A stretch of DNA of 64,000 bases from Pseudonocardia kujensis (lineage in GTDB: Bacteria > Actinomycetota > Actinomycetes > Mycobacteriales > Pseudonocardiaceae): assembly GCF_021283305.1 (NCBI RefSeq), contig NZ_JAJSOK010000026.1, forward strand, positions 32,504 through 96,503, in the 5' to 3' direction. Below, in pieces: positions 51,835 through 61,317 of this stretch (position 1 is its first letter; each line of letters starts with the position of its first letter). The notes under the pieces were generated by a model that was not told the origin of the DNA, made no database searches, and saw only the letters and a program-made list of their open reading frames with translations. A program made the position numbers and the translations under genes.

Positions 51835-52446
51835 ACTTCGCAATCCAGTGCTGGTCCGCGGAGGCGGCAGCGACGTGCGGACGCCGAGCAGAACCGGCGC
51901 CGCCTCCTCGAGGTGGCCAGAGTGGCGCTTGAGAGTTCCGGCGAGACGACTCTCCAAGCGATCGCGAAGGCTGCGGGAGTTGGTCAGGGAACGCTGTATC
52001 GGCACTTCCCAACACGAGAATCTCTGCTGCTCGAGGTCTATGAGGAAGACTTCTCTCAGTTAGTGAACGCCGCGCAAGGACTGATTGACGGGTTTCGTCC
52101 GTCGGTCGCTCTGCGTCGGTGGCTCGACGAGCTGGCGGTCTTCGGTCGCAAGAAGCGCGCACTTGCCGAGGTACTGGAGGCTGCTACACGCGAGGAACTA
52201 CACAGTGAGCACTACGACCGGATCCTGGCCGCCATCGAGAGTCTCCTGAAGGCAGGCGTGGACGGAGGGGAGATACGTCAGGACGTCCGCGCAGACGAGT
52301 TACTGCCGCTCGTCAGTTTCCTGTGGCACCTCGACACTCGGCAGCACGCCCGGATCCCCCACCTGCTGGACATTGTCATGGACGGGCTGACGGCCAGCCG
52401 CCCCCACCAGCAAGCCGCGCCATGCCGGGATGTCCATCATGAGTAG
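51829..52446 (+). CDS. TetR/AcrR-family regulator
   Basis: 205-aa regulator from ATG 51829 (MSTSQSSAGPRRRQRRADAE). HTH: RRRLLEVARVALESSG, IAKAAGVGQGTLYRHFPTRESLLLEVY. C-terminal domain of the TetR_C type (LRRWLDELAVFGRKKRALAEVL). Start codon lies in the second operator, consistent with autoregulation and possibly a short or absent leader. The following MFS gene is broken. Confidence 0.9.
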   Translation: MSTSQSSAGPRRRQRRADAEQNRRRLLEVARVALESSGETTLQAIAKAAGVGQGTLYRHFPTRESLLLEVYEEDFSQLVNAAQGLIDGFRPSVALRRWLDELAVFGRKKRALAEVLEAATREELHSEHYDRILAAIESLLKAGVDGGEIRQDVRADELLPLVSFLWHLDTRQHARIPHLLDIVMDGLTASRPHQQAAPCRDVHHE

Positions 52447-52493
52447 CGCTGAACCCTGGGACCCCGGGCCGATCAAGTCCCGGATGTCCTTAC

Positions 52494-53172
52494 ATGATCT
52501 CGTGCCGGATGGATCGGCCTCCAACCACCCGGACGCACATCATGCGGGTCCTCCTGCTCGGCGCTGGCTACCTCATCAAGACCTTCGACAATACTATCTT
52601 CGGATACCTCGCTCCAGCTATTCGCCTGCAGTTGGGCCGATCCATCCCGGAAGTTGGCGTGCTGATTTCAGCCTGTTCTGCGGTATGGCGATTGGCGCCG
52701 CGGTGGGAGGCCGTCTCGTCGACCGGGTCGGACGCAGGACGGTCTTAATCTGGGCATCTCTCGCCTACTCTGCAGTCAGAGTGATCTGTGTGGTCGCGCC
52801 GAACTTTGCGATCCTCTTCGCAGTGCAGAGTGCTAACCAGAGTCGGATTCCATGCGACAACCGGGCCGTACTCGTTTACGCAGCGAGATGTTCCCGGGAC
52901 TTTCGCGCGGCTGATTCTTCGCGATGTTCGTCTTCTTTGGCACCCTTGGTGCGCCTGGAACGTCGATCATCGCAGCGCTGATCGCTCCTACGGGACCCAG
53001 CGCATGGCGGTGGGTCTTCGCCCTCGGTGCCATCGGTCTAAACCTTCTCGCCGTTCGCGCTGCGTGCGCTCACCGACGCCCGCCGAGCTGCAAACCGGCT
53101 GCGTTGAATGCGCTTCGCACAATCGCGCCAGTCGACCCGCCCGCGCACAGCCCGAGTGGGCTGGCGGCATGA
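52494..53172 (+). pseudogene. MFS transporter pseudogene
   Basis: Plus-strand fragments of one MFS carrier in successive frames: VLLLGAGYLIKTFDNTIFGY and IPEVGVLISAC; then FCGMAIGAAVGGRLVDRVGRR with motif A (GRLVDRVGRR) and LIWASLAYSAVRVICVVAPN; then EMFPGLSRG followed by a TGA; then FVFFGTLGAPGTSIIAALIA and AWRWVFALGAIGLNLLA. At least three frameshifts and loss of the C-terminal half. Probably once co-expressed with the TetR/SDR unit. 53173-53287 shows nothing. Confidence 0.7.
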
Positions 53173-53287
53173 CAAGGATGGCACCAAGAACCTCTGAGAA
53201 CCGGCCGCGATCATCGCGACCATCCCCGGGACGGCCGCCACCTGCTCCACCGGAGGCGGGCCGAGGACTCGCCGATGTTCGAGGGAG

Positions 53288-53316
53288 CTGGCCCCACCGC
53301 AGGACGGCGGGGCCAG
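53288..53316 (-). terminator. terminator of DUF3556 gene
   Basis: Stem CTGGCCCC (53288-53295) with GGGGCCAG (53309-53316); inner CCG/CGG pairs extend it. It begins 15 nt beyond the stop of the minus-strand gene. Confidence 0.6.
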
Positions 53317-53330
53317 GGGAGCACTGGCCG

Positions 53331-55142
53331 TCAGGTGCCCTGACGGATTTCGCCGGCCGGGTCGCCGACGGACGTCGTGACCCGGTGGGGGGCCCGCCAG
53401 GTCACCTTCAGCGGGATCGGCCCGTTCGGCAGCCAGGGCTGCTGCTCGACGGCGTCGGCCACCTTCCACTCGCCCCGCTCGACGACGCCGAGGGCGGCGT
53501 CGATGAGTTGGTAGCGCTGGACGCGCGAGTGGATGGCCTGTGACTCGACCCAGCAGACGACGAACTCGCCAGGTGCAAAGCCTACGCGGCGCTGGATGGC
53601 GTTGATCAGGTCGATGTTGTGCAGGTGGCCGTCGCCGAAGTTGAAGCCGATGATCGAGTTGCAGGCGAACTCGCCCTCGCGGATGGTGCGGGACTCCAGG
53701 TCGTCCAGCCGGGCGGCGAGGACGGAGAACAGCCCACGGCCCTGGGAGTGCATCGATCGCCAGGCGATCGTCTGCTGCATCGTGATCTCGGCGACCGCGG
53801 GCGGGTAGCCCATGGCCTGCAGCTGGTTGACCTGGTTCTTCGTCGGCCGGTGCGCCAGTGTGTTGAGCTTCTGCTCGGCACCGGGGGTGAACGTCCACAG
53901 TGCCGAGGCCCAGTTGCCGGCGTACTGGCGCATCGAGGGCAGGAACGACACCAGGTCGGGGCGCAGGTTCCCCAGGACCGGGAAGAACGCCAGGGCCGCG
54001 GCGATGCCGATCGTGAGCCACGGCGAGCTCATGTCGGTGATGCCGAACCCGGACTGGTTGGGGAACCCGAGGAACAGGAACACGGCGAGGTAGCCGAACA
54101 GCAGGTTCCACTCCAGGGGCACCGCGAGCGGGAAGGTCGAGGTGATGAACAGGTGGAACACCACCATCAGCACCACCCCGGCGAGGCTCACCCAGTGGTT
54201 GGTGGAGAACAGCAGCACCAGCGGGGTGATCACCTCGACGGTGGTCCCGCCGACGTGGGCCATGAAGGCCGCGAGCTTCGACGGGCGGATGTCGGAGGGG
54301 AAGCCGCGGTAGTGGGCGCGCCTGATCCAGCGACCGGGCATGCAGGGGCTGTTGGACACCATCGGCGGCACCACGTTGGTGAAGTGCAGGCCGAACTTCG
54401 ACACCCCGGCCCCGATCCAGACGATGCAGATCAGCAGCTTCGCGGCGATGATCAGGTCGACGAACGGCAGCAGACCGAAGAAGACCATCGCAGGTAGGTA
54501 CTGCTCACCGCGGGAGGCGAGGAACAGCGTCTTGTCCCGCAGACCGCAGAGGATCAGCAGCGCGATCGGCGCGATCATCAGCCACGGCGCCACGAGCCCG
54601 GAGGTGTTCTCTGGCAGTACCGCCGACAGCGACGCGCTCGGCACGCCCGGGAGCACTACCGCGAGCAGCAGAGACGCCAGGAACAGCAGGTAGATCGCCA
54701 CGTCGAACACGGTCCGCGTGTCCCCGTTCGTGCCGGGGACCGCCTTCCACGGGCGTAGCCGGATCGTGCCCGGGCGCGCCCAGAACAGCACGCCGCCGGT
54801 CATCGGCTTGAACTTCCCCGCGATGGGGCCCCACGAGCCCGCGACGCCCAGCGCCTCCAGGAACACGGTCCAGAGGACCAGCTTCTGGTAGACGACCGGC
54901 TGGTTCCACCAGCCCGCGACGTCCCAGAACGGGCCGACGCCGGAGGTCCAGGTGATCATCGTGGTGCCCACGAGGATGTAGAGGAACAGCAGCTTCACGA
55001 CGTAGGTCGCCGGAATCATCTTCGGTGAGCCGAAGCCGTACTCCACCCAGTGCAGGGCCAGAGCCCTGATCCGCTCGAACAGCGGCTTGTCCAAGAAGGT
55101 CTCGAGATCGACCGGAGGGAAGGCCCCCGTCTTGAACCCCAT
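53331..55142 (-). CDS. DUF3556 multi-pass membrane protein
   Basis: 603-aa protein of the DUF3556 family, uncharacterised and found mainly in mycolic-acid and related actinobacteria. Start MGFKTGAFPPVDLETFLDKP, then LHWVEYGFGSPKM, about nine to ten membrane helices (VVKLLFLYILVGTTMI, MIAPIALLILCGL, LLFGYLAVFLFLGF) and a soluble C-terminal domain (about 440-603) with FNFGDGHLHNIDLINAIQ. The family's role is unknown; a link to lipid or quinone metabolism is only suggested by neighbours. A PucR-type dyad lies 250 bp upstream. Confidence 0.85.
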   Translation of the reverse strand: MGFKTGAFPPVDLETFLDKPLFERIRALALHWVEYGFGSPKMIPATYVVKLLFLYILVGTTMITWTSGVGPFWDVAGWWNQPVVYQKLVLWTVFLEALGVAGSWGPIAGKFKPMTGGVLFWARPGTIRLRPWKAVPGTNGDTRTVFDVAIYLLFLASLLLAVVLPGVPSASLSAVLPENTSGLVAPWLMIAPIALLILCGLRDKTLFLASRGEQYLPAMVFFGLLPFVDLIIAAKLLICIVWIGAGVSKFGLHFTNVVPPMVSNSPCMPGRWIRRAHYRGFPSDIRPSKLAAFMAHVGGTTVEVITPLVLLFSTNHWVSLAGVVLMVVFHLFITSTFPLAVPLEWNLLFGYLAVFLFLGFPNQSGFGITDMSSPWLTIGIAAALAFFPVLGNLRPDLVSFLPSMRQYAGNWASALWTFTPGAEQKLNTLAHRPTKNQVNQLQAMGYPPAVAEITMQQTIAWRSMHSQGRGLFSVLAARLDDLESRTIREGEFACNSIIGFNFGDGHLHNIDLINAIQRRVGFAPGEFVVCWVESQAIHSRVQRYQLIDAALGVVERGEWKVADAVEQQPWLPNGPIPLKVTWRAPHRVTTSVGDPAGEIRQGT

Positions 55143-55388
55143 CGTTCAGTCCCCTCTCCTCCGCGCGGTGCGCGGTGGAAACGGACCGACCGACCCGGAA
55201 CGGGGCCGGTCGGTCTGGTGCGCGTCTGGTCTGCGGGTGTTCCCGGACCGGGAGCGCGGGGATCTCCCGCACCGGTGCGGACCCGACGACGCCGGCGGCA
55301 GCGCGGCCGCACGACGACGTGGGAGGAACCCTAGGAACGGTGCTGTGACCGGCGCCATGGGACAGCGCCACCAATCGGCCATTCGGGC

Positions 55389-55405
55389 TTGTGCCCGGGG
55401 CACAA
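55389..55405. promoter_or_regulatory. TTGTGC-N5-GCACAA dyad, DUF3556 side
   Basis: Perfect inverted repeat TTGTGC-CCGGG-GCACAA in the 269-bp spacer 55143-55411 upstream of the DUF3556 gene, 7 nt from the PucR stop. Identical arms and spacing recur at 56681. The spacer also has the palindrome CCGCACCGGTGCGG (55267-55280) and no gene. Confidence 0.65.
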
Positions 55406-55411
55406 CGGCGG

Positions 55412-56650
55412 TCAGAGCCTGCCGCGTAGCTGGGCCGCCGCGCGCAGCGCCACCTCGACCGCGAGCCGGTCTGCGCCCACCGGGCGGCCGCGCAGGTCCT
55501 CGGCCTTGCGGACCCGGTAGTGCACGGTGTTCTTGTGCAGGTGCAGCCGGGCCGCGGCCTGGGTGTAGCTCCCGTTGCACTCCAGGAACACTTGCAGCGT
55601 CTCCCGCAGTTGCCGGATGCCGGGGTCGTCCCCGGTCAGGCCCGGCAGGACCCGGTCGACCCAGTGCCGGAGGTCGCCCGAGTGGTCGGTGAGCAGAGCC
55701 GCGACGGCGACGTCGTCGAAGTCCGTCACGACGGGCCGGTCCTCGGCGGTCTCGGCCACCGTCCGGGCGCGCCGGGCCTCGGCGAGCGACCCGCGGAACC
55801 CGTCGAGCCCGCGGGAGGGCGCCCCCAGTGCGATGCGCAGCCGGGCCGGGGTCCGGGCCCGCAGCAGGTCCAGGTCCAGCGGCGGGGGCTCTGCGGCCGA
55901 CAGCCAGACCCACAGGGTGCGGCTGTCCGCGAGCACCGCGAGCGGTGACCTGCCCGAGGCCTCCTGCAGCACCCGGGCGCCGACCTGCAGGACGGTGTCG
56001 TCGAAGGTCGCGTCGGCGGGCGCTGGTGTCCACACGACGGCGGCGCGGTGCCAGGCGGTCATCGGGATGCCGAGCAGTTCGCTTGCCGCCTCGTCGGTCA
56101 GCTGCTCGGTCTCCAACACCATCCGCACCCGGGTGGCCTGGCCCGCCCCCGTGCGTGTGGTCCACCGCCGGCGCTCGGTCTCGTAGATGTCGATCAGGGC
56201 CTCGATCACCTGGTCGATGTAGCGGTTCGTCCGGCTGCTGAGCTCGGCGACGGCGTCGAGCACGCATGGGCTGTCGTGGAGGCCGAGCCTGCGCAGGCTG
56301 GCCAGAGCCCACTGGCCGAACATCTGCTCGCCGAGCCGGTAGGCCCGCAGCAGCGCCTCCAGGGACAGCTCGTGCTGGGCGAAGCGGCGCGCGTACTCGG
56401 CCGCTGCCGCGGGCACGGCGATCTGTTCGAGGGGGATCGAGTGCGCCAGCATGTCGACGATCTCGGTGAGGTTGGCCGAGGTGCTGGCCACCATCAGCCG
56501 GCGGACCGTCTCGTCGTGTCGGAACTCGGGGATGACCTCGGCGAACCAGTCGGTCATCTCCACGGTGAGCCCCGGGAGGCGGGCGTCGATGTCGCGGGCG
56601 ACGGCCGCGACCATCGTCAGGACGTCCGCCCCGTCGGCGTCGGCGAGCAT
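55412..56650 (-). CDS. PucR/CdaR-family transcriptional regulator
   Basis: 412-aa regulator. ATG 56650 (MLADADGADVLTMVAAVARD) is used; the frame is open far upstream but that is the promoter of the divergent ligase. N-terminal RsbRD-like helical sensor domain to about 165 (IPEFRHDETVRRLMVASTSANL), a GGDEF-like middle domain, and the C-terminal HTH_30 (YTQAAARLHLHKNTVHYRVRK) at about 365. The twin dyads on its two sides are the natural candidates for its sites. Confidence 0.9.
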   Translation of the reverse strand: MLADADGADVLTMVAAVARDIDARLPGLTVEMTDWFAEVIPEFRHDETVRRLMVASTSANLTEIVDMLAHSIPLEQIAVPAAAAEYARRFAQHELSLEALLRAYRLGEQMFGQWALASLRRLGLHDSPCVLDAVAELSSRTNRYIDQVIEALIDIYETERRRWTTRTGAGQATRVRMVLETEQLTDEAASELLGIPMTAWHRAAVVWTPAPADATFDDTVLQVGARVLQEASGRSPLAVLADSRTLWVWLSAAEPPPLDLDLLRARTPARLRIALGAPSRGLDGFRGSLAEARRARTVAETAEDRPVVTDFDDVAVAALLTDHSGDLRHWVDRVLPGLTGDDPGIRQLRETLQVFLECNGSYTQAAARLHLHKNTVHYRVRKAEDLRGRPVGADRLAVEVALRAAAQLRGRL

Positions 56651-56680
56651 GGCGGAGAACCTACCTCCGTCTTCGACCCT

Positions 56681-56697
56681 TTGTGCTGGCGGCACAA
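56681..56697. promoter_or_regulatory. TTGTGC-N5-GCACAA dyad, ligase side
   Basis: TTGTGC-TGGCG-GCACAA, 30 bp upstream of the PucR start and 99 bp upstream of the ligase start. Downstream CG is also shared with the copy at 55389. Likely binding site for the PucR protein. Confidence 0.65.
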
Positions 56698-56795
56698 CGA
56701 CCGGCCAGGACTTCATCGCGAACACCCATGGTCGTAGCCCGGGGCCGGCTCCTAACTTCGGGGCCTGTTCAGCCCTGTCGGAGGAGAGGAACTCG

Positions 56796-58271
56796 ATGCA
56801 CATCGCTGTGCTCCCCGAGGCGCGTGCGCGTACCGCACCCGCGGCGCCGTGTCTCGCGGACGACGTGACCTCGCTGGACAACGCGGCTTTCGCGGCCCGG
56901 GTCGAGGCCGCGGCCGCGACCCTGCACGGCGCGGGCGTCGGGCGTGGCGACGTGGTCGCGGTCGTGCTGCCGAACCGGGTCGAGCTCGTCGTCACGCTGT
57001 TCGCCGCCTGGCGGCTGGGCGCCGTCGTGACCCCGGTCAACCCTGGTCTCACCGCCGACGAGGCGGGGTTCCAGATCGCTGATGCCGGAGCCCTGGTCGT
57101 GGTGGGGGACAAGGGCTCCTCGGAGCTCGTGACGCTCGACATCGCGGACCTCGGCACGGGCGCGGGCCCGGTCCCCGAGCCGGTCGCGGACCCCGAGCTG
57201 CTGGCGCTGCTGATCTACACCAGCGGCACCACCGGGCGACCCAAGGGTGTCATGCTCACCCAGGCGAACCTGCTCGCCATGGCCGAGATGATCGTCGCCG
57301 GGATCGGGCTGGCCGCGGACGACCACAGCCTGCTGGTCCTGCCGCTGTTCCACGTCAACGGGATCGTGGTGTCGGTGCTCTCGCCGCTGCTCGCGGGTGG
57401 CCGCGCCACGATCGCCGGACGGTTCTCGGCGTCGGGCTTCTTCGACGTCGTCGAGGGAGTCCGGCCGACCTACTTCTCGGCGGTCCCGGCGATCTACGCG
57501 ATGCTCGCCGCGCTGCCCGCGGACGTGGTGCCGGACACCGGGTCCCTGCGTCGGGCGATCTGTGGTGCCGCGCCGATGCCCGCCGAGCTCATCCACCGGT
57601 TCGAGGAGCGGTACGGCGTGCCGGTCCTGGAGGGGTACGGGCTCTCCGAGGGCACGTGCGCCTCGACGCTGAACCCGGCCGCCGGTCCGCGCCGACCCGG
57701 CACCGTGGGGCTGCCGCTGCCGGGGCAGCGCGTCGCGCTGATGGGGCCGGACGGCACCCTGCTCGACGAGGGCCCCGGCGAGGTCGTGGTCAGCGGACCG
57801 AACGTGATGCGCGGTTACCTGAACCAGCCCGAGGCGACCGCGGAGACGATCCGGGACGGCTGGCTGCACACCGGTGACGTCGGGCGGTTCGACGCGGACG
57901 GATACCTCGTCCTGGTCGACCGGATCAAGGACATGATCATTCGGGGTGGGGAGAACCTGTACCCCAAGGAGATCGAGAACGCCCTGCACACCCACCCCGC
58001 GGTGCTCGAGGCGGCCGTCGTCGGAGCCCCGGACCCTGTGCTCGGCGAGGTCCCAGTGGCACACGTCGCCCTGTACCCCGGGAGCGACACCACCGAGCAG
58101 CAGCTGATCGACCACTGTGCTGGGCGGCTCGCCCGGATGAAGGTCCCCGCTCGCGTCCTGCTCGTCGAGGCCCTGCCGAAGAACCCCGTCGGCAAGATCG
58201 ACAAGCCCACCCTCCGCCGGTCGGCAGTGCCGACCCGCTCGTCCGCATTCTCGACGAGGAGAAGCCCATGA
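56796..58271 (+). CDS. acyl-CoA synthetase (AMP-forming)
   Basis: ANL-superfamily ligase, 491 aa. ATG 56796 with GGAGGAGAGGA upstream. P-loop YTSGTTGRPKG near residue 148, LPLFHVNGIV, GYGLSEGTC motif (A5), HTGDVG, IIRGGENLYPKEIE hinge and the final catalytic Lys in PVGKIDKP. Activates a carboxylic acid through the adenylate. It lacks the usual N-terminal 40 residues, making it short. First gene of an operon with two SDRs and a FAD enzyme; ATGA overlap with the next gene. Confidence 0.92.
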   Translation: MHIAVLPEARARTAPAAPCLADDVTSLDNAAFAARVEAAAATLHGAGVGRGDVVAVVLPNRVELVVTLFAAWRLGAVVTPVNPGLTADEAGFQIADAGALVVVGDKGSSELVTLDIADLGTGAGPVPEPVADPELLALLIYTSGTTGRPKGVMLTQANLLAMAEMIVAGIGLAADDHSLLVLPLFHVNGIVVSVLSPLLAGGRATIAGRFSASGFFDVVEGVRPTYFSAVPAIYAMLAALPADVVPDTGSLRRAICGAAPMPAELIHRFEERYGVPVLEGYGLSEGTCASTLNPAAGPRRPGTVGLPLPGQRVALMGPDGTLLDEGPGEVVVSGPNVMRGYLNQPEATAETIRDGWLHTGDVGRFDADGYLVLVDRIKDMIIRGGENLYPKEIENALHTHPAVLEAAVVGAPDPVLGEVPVAHVALYPGSDTTEQQLIDHCAGRLARMKVPARVLLVEALPKNPVGKIDKPTLRRSAVPTRSSAFSTRRSP

Positions 58272-59038
58272 GCACCGCACTGGACCACAAGGTCGCGATC
58301 GTCACCGGCGCAGGCAAGGGCCTGGGCCGGGCCATCGCGGAACGGCTGGGCGCCGAAGGGGCGACCGTCGTCGTCTCCGACATCGACCTGCCTGCCGCCG
58401 AGAAGGTCGCCGCTGACATCACCGGCGCCACGGCCCTGGCCTGCGACGTCCGCGAGGAGGAGCAGGTCAAGGCGCTGGTGGCGCAGACCCTCGAACAGCA
58501 CGGCAGCCTCCACATCATGGTGCCGAACGCCGGCGTCGGACGGCCGCAGGCCTTGCTGGCGATGGACCTCGCAGCCTGGCGGGCCGTCACCTCGGTCAAC
58601 CTCGACGGCGTCTTCCTCTCGATCCGCTACGCGGCGCCCGCGATCATCGCGTCCGGCGGCGGCACGATCGTCACCCTCGCCTCGGTCACCGCGACGACGG
58701 GCTCGCCGCTGATCGGCCACTACGCCGCGGCGAAGGCGGCGGTCGTGAACCTGACCAAGACGGCGGCCACCGAGCTCCGCCCACACGGCGTGCGGGTCAA
58801 CGCCCTCCTGCCGGGCTTCATCGCCACCGACCTCGTCACCGCCGCCGCCCCCGACTTCGAGGCCGCGCTCGGTCTGCCCGCGGGCGGGTTCGACGGGCTG
58901 ATCGAGCAGAAGCAGGGCCGTTACGGGACGCCGCAGGACGTGGCCGAGGCCGCACTCTTCTTTGCGAGCGACCGCTCCGCCTTCTGCACGGGCAGCACGC
59001 TGGTGCTCGACGGCGGCCTGGACGCCTCGCTCATCTGA
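58268..59038 (+). CDS. short-chain dehydrogenase/reductase
   Basis: 256-aa classical SDR, start ATGA-coupled to the ligase stop. GAGKGLG loop, PNAG in place of NNAG, VTLASVTATTG with catalytic Ser region, YAAAK, then PGFIATDLV and a C-terminal GSTLVLDGG. Asp in VSDIDLP suggests NAD. Likely oxidises a hydroxyacyl-CoA from the ligase product. Confidence 0.88.
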   Translation: MSTALDHKVAIVTGAGKGLGRAIAERLGAEGATVVVSDIDLPAAEKVAADITGATALACDVREEEQVKALVAQTLEQHGSLHIMVPNAGVGRPQALLAMDLAAWRAVTSVNLDGVFLSIRYAAPAIIASGGGTIVTLASVTATTGSPLIGHYAAAKAAVVNLTKTAATELRPHGVRVNALLPGFIATDLVTAAAPDFEAALGLPAGGFDGLIEQKQGRYGTPQDVAEAALFFASDRSAFCTGSTLVLDGGLDASLI

Positions 59039-59072
59039 TGTCCCATCCCCGTCGACGAGGAGAACGAGAGAG

Positions 59073-59843
59073 ATGACCCGACTGCAGGACAAGGTCGTGC
59101 TGGTGACCGGTGCCGCCACCGGGATCGGTGCGGCGGTGGCGGAGCGGTTCGCCGCGGAAGGCGCGGTCGTGGTGGCGACCGACGTCGACGAGCTCGGCGG
59201 CAAGACCGTCGTCGAACGGATCACCGTGGCGGGCGGCCGCGCCGAGTTCCACGTGCAGGATGTGGTGAGCGAGGACCGCTGGCGGGAGCTCGCCGACCAG
59301 GTGCGTGCCACGCACGGCCGGATCGACGTGCTGGTCAACAACGCCGGCATCTACATCATCGCGCCGCTCGCCGAGACCACGGTCGAGGACTGGAACCGGC
59401 TGATGGCGGTCAACGTCACCGGTACCTTCCTCGGGATGAAGCACGTCGTGCCCGGCATGGCCGAGACCGGCGGCGGGGCCGTGCTCAACCTGTCCTCGAT
59501 CGCGGGGCTCGTCGGCGTCGCGGGCCACACCCTCTACGGGGCCAGCAAGGGCGCCGTCCGCACCATGAGCAAGGACGTCGCGGCCGAGTACGCCGCCGCG
59601 AACGTGCGGGTGAACTCAGTGCACCCGACGTATGTGAAGACGGCCATGGCGGACTACGGGGCACAGACCCTGGGCACCACCGTGGACGAGCTCGGCCCGG
59701 CTCTCTCGCCGTTGGGCAGGCTGGCCGGCGTCGCTGACGTCGCAAACCTGTTGACCTTCCTGGCGTCCGACGAGGCCGAGTACATCACCGGGTCGGAGTA
59801 CAACCTGGACGGCGGGGGTTCCACCCTGTTGTCTGTCGGCTGA
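59073..59843 (+). CDS. short-chain dehydrogenase/reductase
   Basis: 256-aa SDR from ATG 59073 (MTRLQDKVVLVTG). TGAATGIG loop, NNAG, NLSSIAGLVG, YGASK active site and TGSEYNLDGGG end. VATDVDE provides the acidic NAD-binding residue. Paralogue of the preceding SDR, 34 bp downstream; two successive hydroxyl oxidations or opposite stereochemistry are possible roles. Confidence 0.88.
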   Translation: MTRLQDKVVLVTGAATGIGAAVAERFAAEGAVVVATDVDELGGKTVVERITVAGGRAEFHVQDVVSEDRWRELADQVRATHGRIDVLVNNAGIYIIAPLAETTVEDWNRLMAVNVTGTFLGMKHVVPGMAETGGGAVLNLSSIAGLVGVAGHTLYGASKGAVRTMSKDVAAEYAAANVRVNSVHPTYVKTAMADYGAQTLGTTVDELGPALSPLGRLAGVADVANLLTFLASDEAEYITGSEYNLDGGGSTLLSVG

Positions 59844-59863
59844 GCCCGGGCACGGGAGGACGT

Positions 59864-61282
59864 ATGAGCACCGCGACCGTCGTTGGGGCGGGCCCAAACG
59901 GGCTCGTCGCCGCGGCCGTACTCGCGAGGGCAGGGGTCGAGGTCACCGTGCTCGAGGCGGGCCCGGAGATCGGCGGGGGGACCCGCACCGTCGAGGGCAT
60001 CGTCCCCGGGCTGGTGATCGACCACTGCTCGGCCGTGCATCCAATGGCGGTCGGTTCCACGGTCCTGCGCGAGCTCGGCCTCGACCGGTACGGGCTCCGC
60101 TGGCGGCTGTCCGAGGTCGACTGCGCCCACCCGCTCGACGACGGCGAGGCGGGGGTGCTGTACCGCTCCGTCGAGGACACCGCGGCCGGGCTCGGCGCCG
60201 ACGGCAGGCTGTGGCGGGCACTGTTCGACAGCCCGTCGCGGCACTACGACGCACTCGCCGAGGACATCCTCGGGCCGCTGCTCGGCGTGCCCCGCCATCC
60301 GCTTCTGCTCGCGCGATTCGGCGCCCCGACCGCGCTCCCCGCGGAGGTCCTGGCCAGGGCCTTCCGCACGGAGCGCGGGCGGGCGCTGTTCCTCGGGACG
60401 GCCGCGCACGCATTCCGCCCGCTGAACCGGCCGCTGTCCTCGGCGATCGGGATGGGCATCCTCACCGCCGGCCACAGGCACGGCTGGGGTGTCGCGGAGG
60501 GCGGGTCGCAGGCGATCGTGGACGCTCTCGCCGGGGTTCTGGCCGACCACGGCGCGAAGATCGAGACCGGAGTCCTCGTCCGGTCGGCGGCCGAGCTCCC
60601 GCCGTCGGACGTCACGGTCTGGGACGTCGGCCCGGACCAGCTGCCGTCCTTGCTGGGGGACCGGCTGCCGGGCCGGATCGCGCGGGCCTACCGACGCTTC
60701 CGCTATGGGCCCGCCGCATACAAGGTCGACTTCGCTGTGCAGGGCGGCATCCCCTGGACAGCGGAGCCCGCCCGCCGCGCCGGCACCGTGCACGTCGTCG
60801 GGTCGGCGGCGGAGAACACGCTGGCCGAGCGCGAGGTGCACGCCGGACGCATGCCCGAGCGACCGTTCGTGCTGGTGGGCCAGCAGTACCTGGCCGACCC
60901 GGGGCGTTCGGTGGGTGACATCCACCCCGTCTACGCCTACGCCCACGTCCCGCGCGGCTACGCGGGCGACGCCACCGAGGTGATCACCGCGCAGATCGAG
61001 CGCTTCGCTCCCGGATTCCGGGACCGCGTCATCGGCACGCTCGTCACCGACCCGGCCGCGTTCGCGGCCAACCCGAACTTCGTGGGTGGCAACATCCTCA
61101 CCGGCGCCAAGGACATCCCGCAGCTGGTCTTCGGGCCACGCCCCACGCTGTATCCGTACGACACCGGGGTCCCCGGGCACTTCCTGTGCTCGGCGGCCAC
61201 CCCGCCCGGGCCGGGCGCGCACGGCATGTGCGGCGCCCATGCCGCGCGTCGGGCGCTCACTCACCTGGGCGCCTCCACCTGA
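59864..61282 (+). CDS. FAD-dependent oxidoreductase, phytoene desaturase-like
   Basis: 472-aa amine-oxidase/CrtI-type flavoprotein. N-terminal VVGAGPNGLVAAAVLARAG, EAGPEIGGGTRTVEG and IDHCSAVHPMA form the FAD site; GVAEGGSQAIVDAL is the second family block; C-terminal GTPG-type FAD end appears as GHFLCSAATPPGPGAHG. Such proteins desaturate or isomerise long hydrophobic substrates, or are uncharacterised. Twenty bp after the SDR stop, probably same operon under PucR control. Confidence 0.85.
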   Translation: MSTATVVGAGPNGLVAAAVLARAGVEVTVLEAGPEIGGGTRTVEGIVPGLVIDHCSAVHPMAVGSTVLRELGLDRYGLRWRLSEVDCAHPLDDGEAGVLYRSVEDTAAGLGADGRLWRALFDSPSRHYDALAEDILGPLLGVPRHPLLLARFGAPTALPAEVLARAFRTERGRALFLGTAAHAFRPLNRPLSSAIGMGILTAGHRHGWGVAEGGSQAIVDALAGVLADHGAKIETGVLVRSAAELPPSDVTVWDVGPDQLPSLLGDRLPGRIARAYRRFRYGPAAYKVDFAVQGGIPWTAEPARRAGTVHVVGSAAENTLAEREVHAGRMPERPFVLVGQQYLADPGRSVGDIHPVYAYAHVPRGYAGDATEVITAQIERFAPGFRDRVIGTLVTDPAAFAANPNFVGGNILTGAKDIPQLVFGPRPTLYPYDTGVPGHFLCSAATPPGPGAHGMCGAHAARRALTHLGAST

Positions 61283-61317
61283 ACCCCGCACATCCCACTG
61301 CCTCGCAGGAGAGACCT

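Noticed and set aside
55267..55280. Palindrome CCGCACCGGTGCGG as a PucR site
   Set aside because: Does not match the repeated TTGTGC-N5-GCACAA dyads and such GC palindromes are common by chance here.
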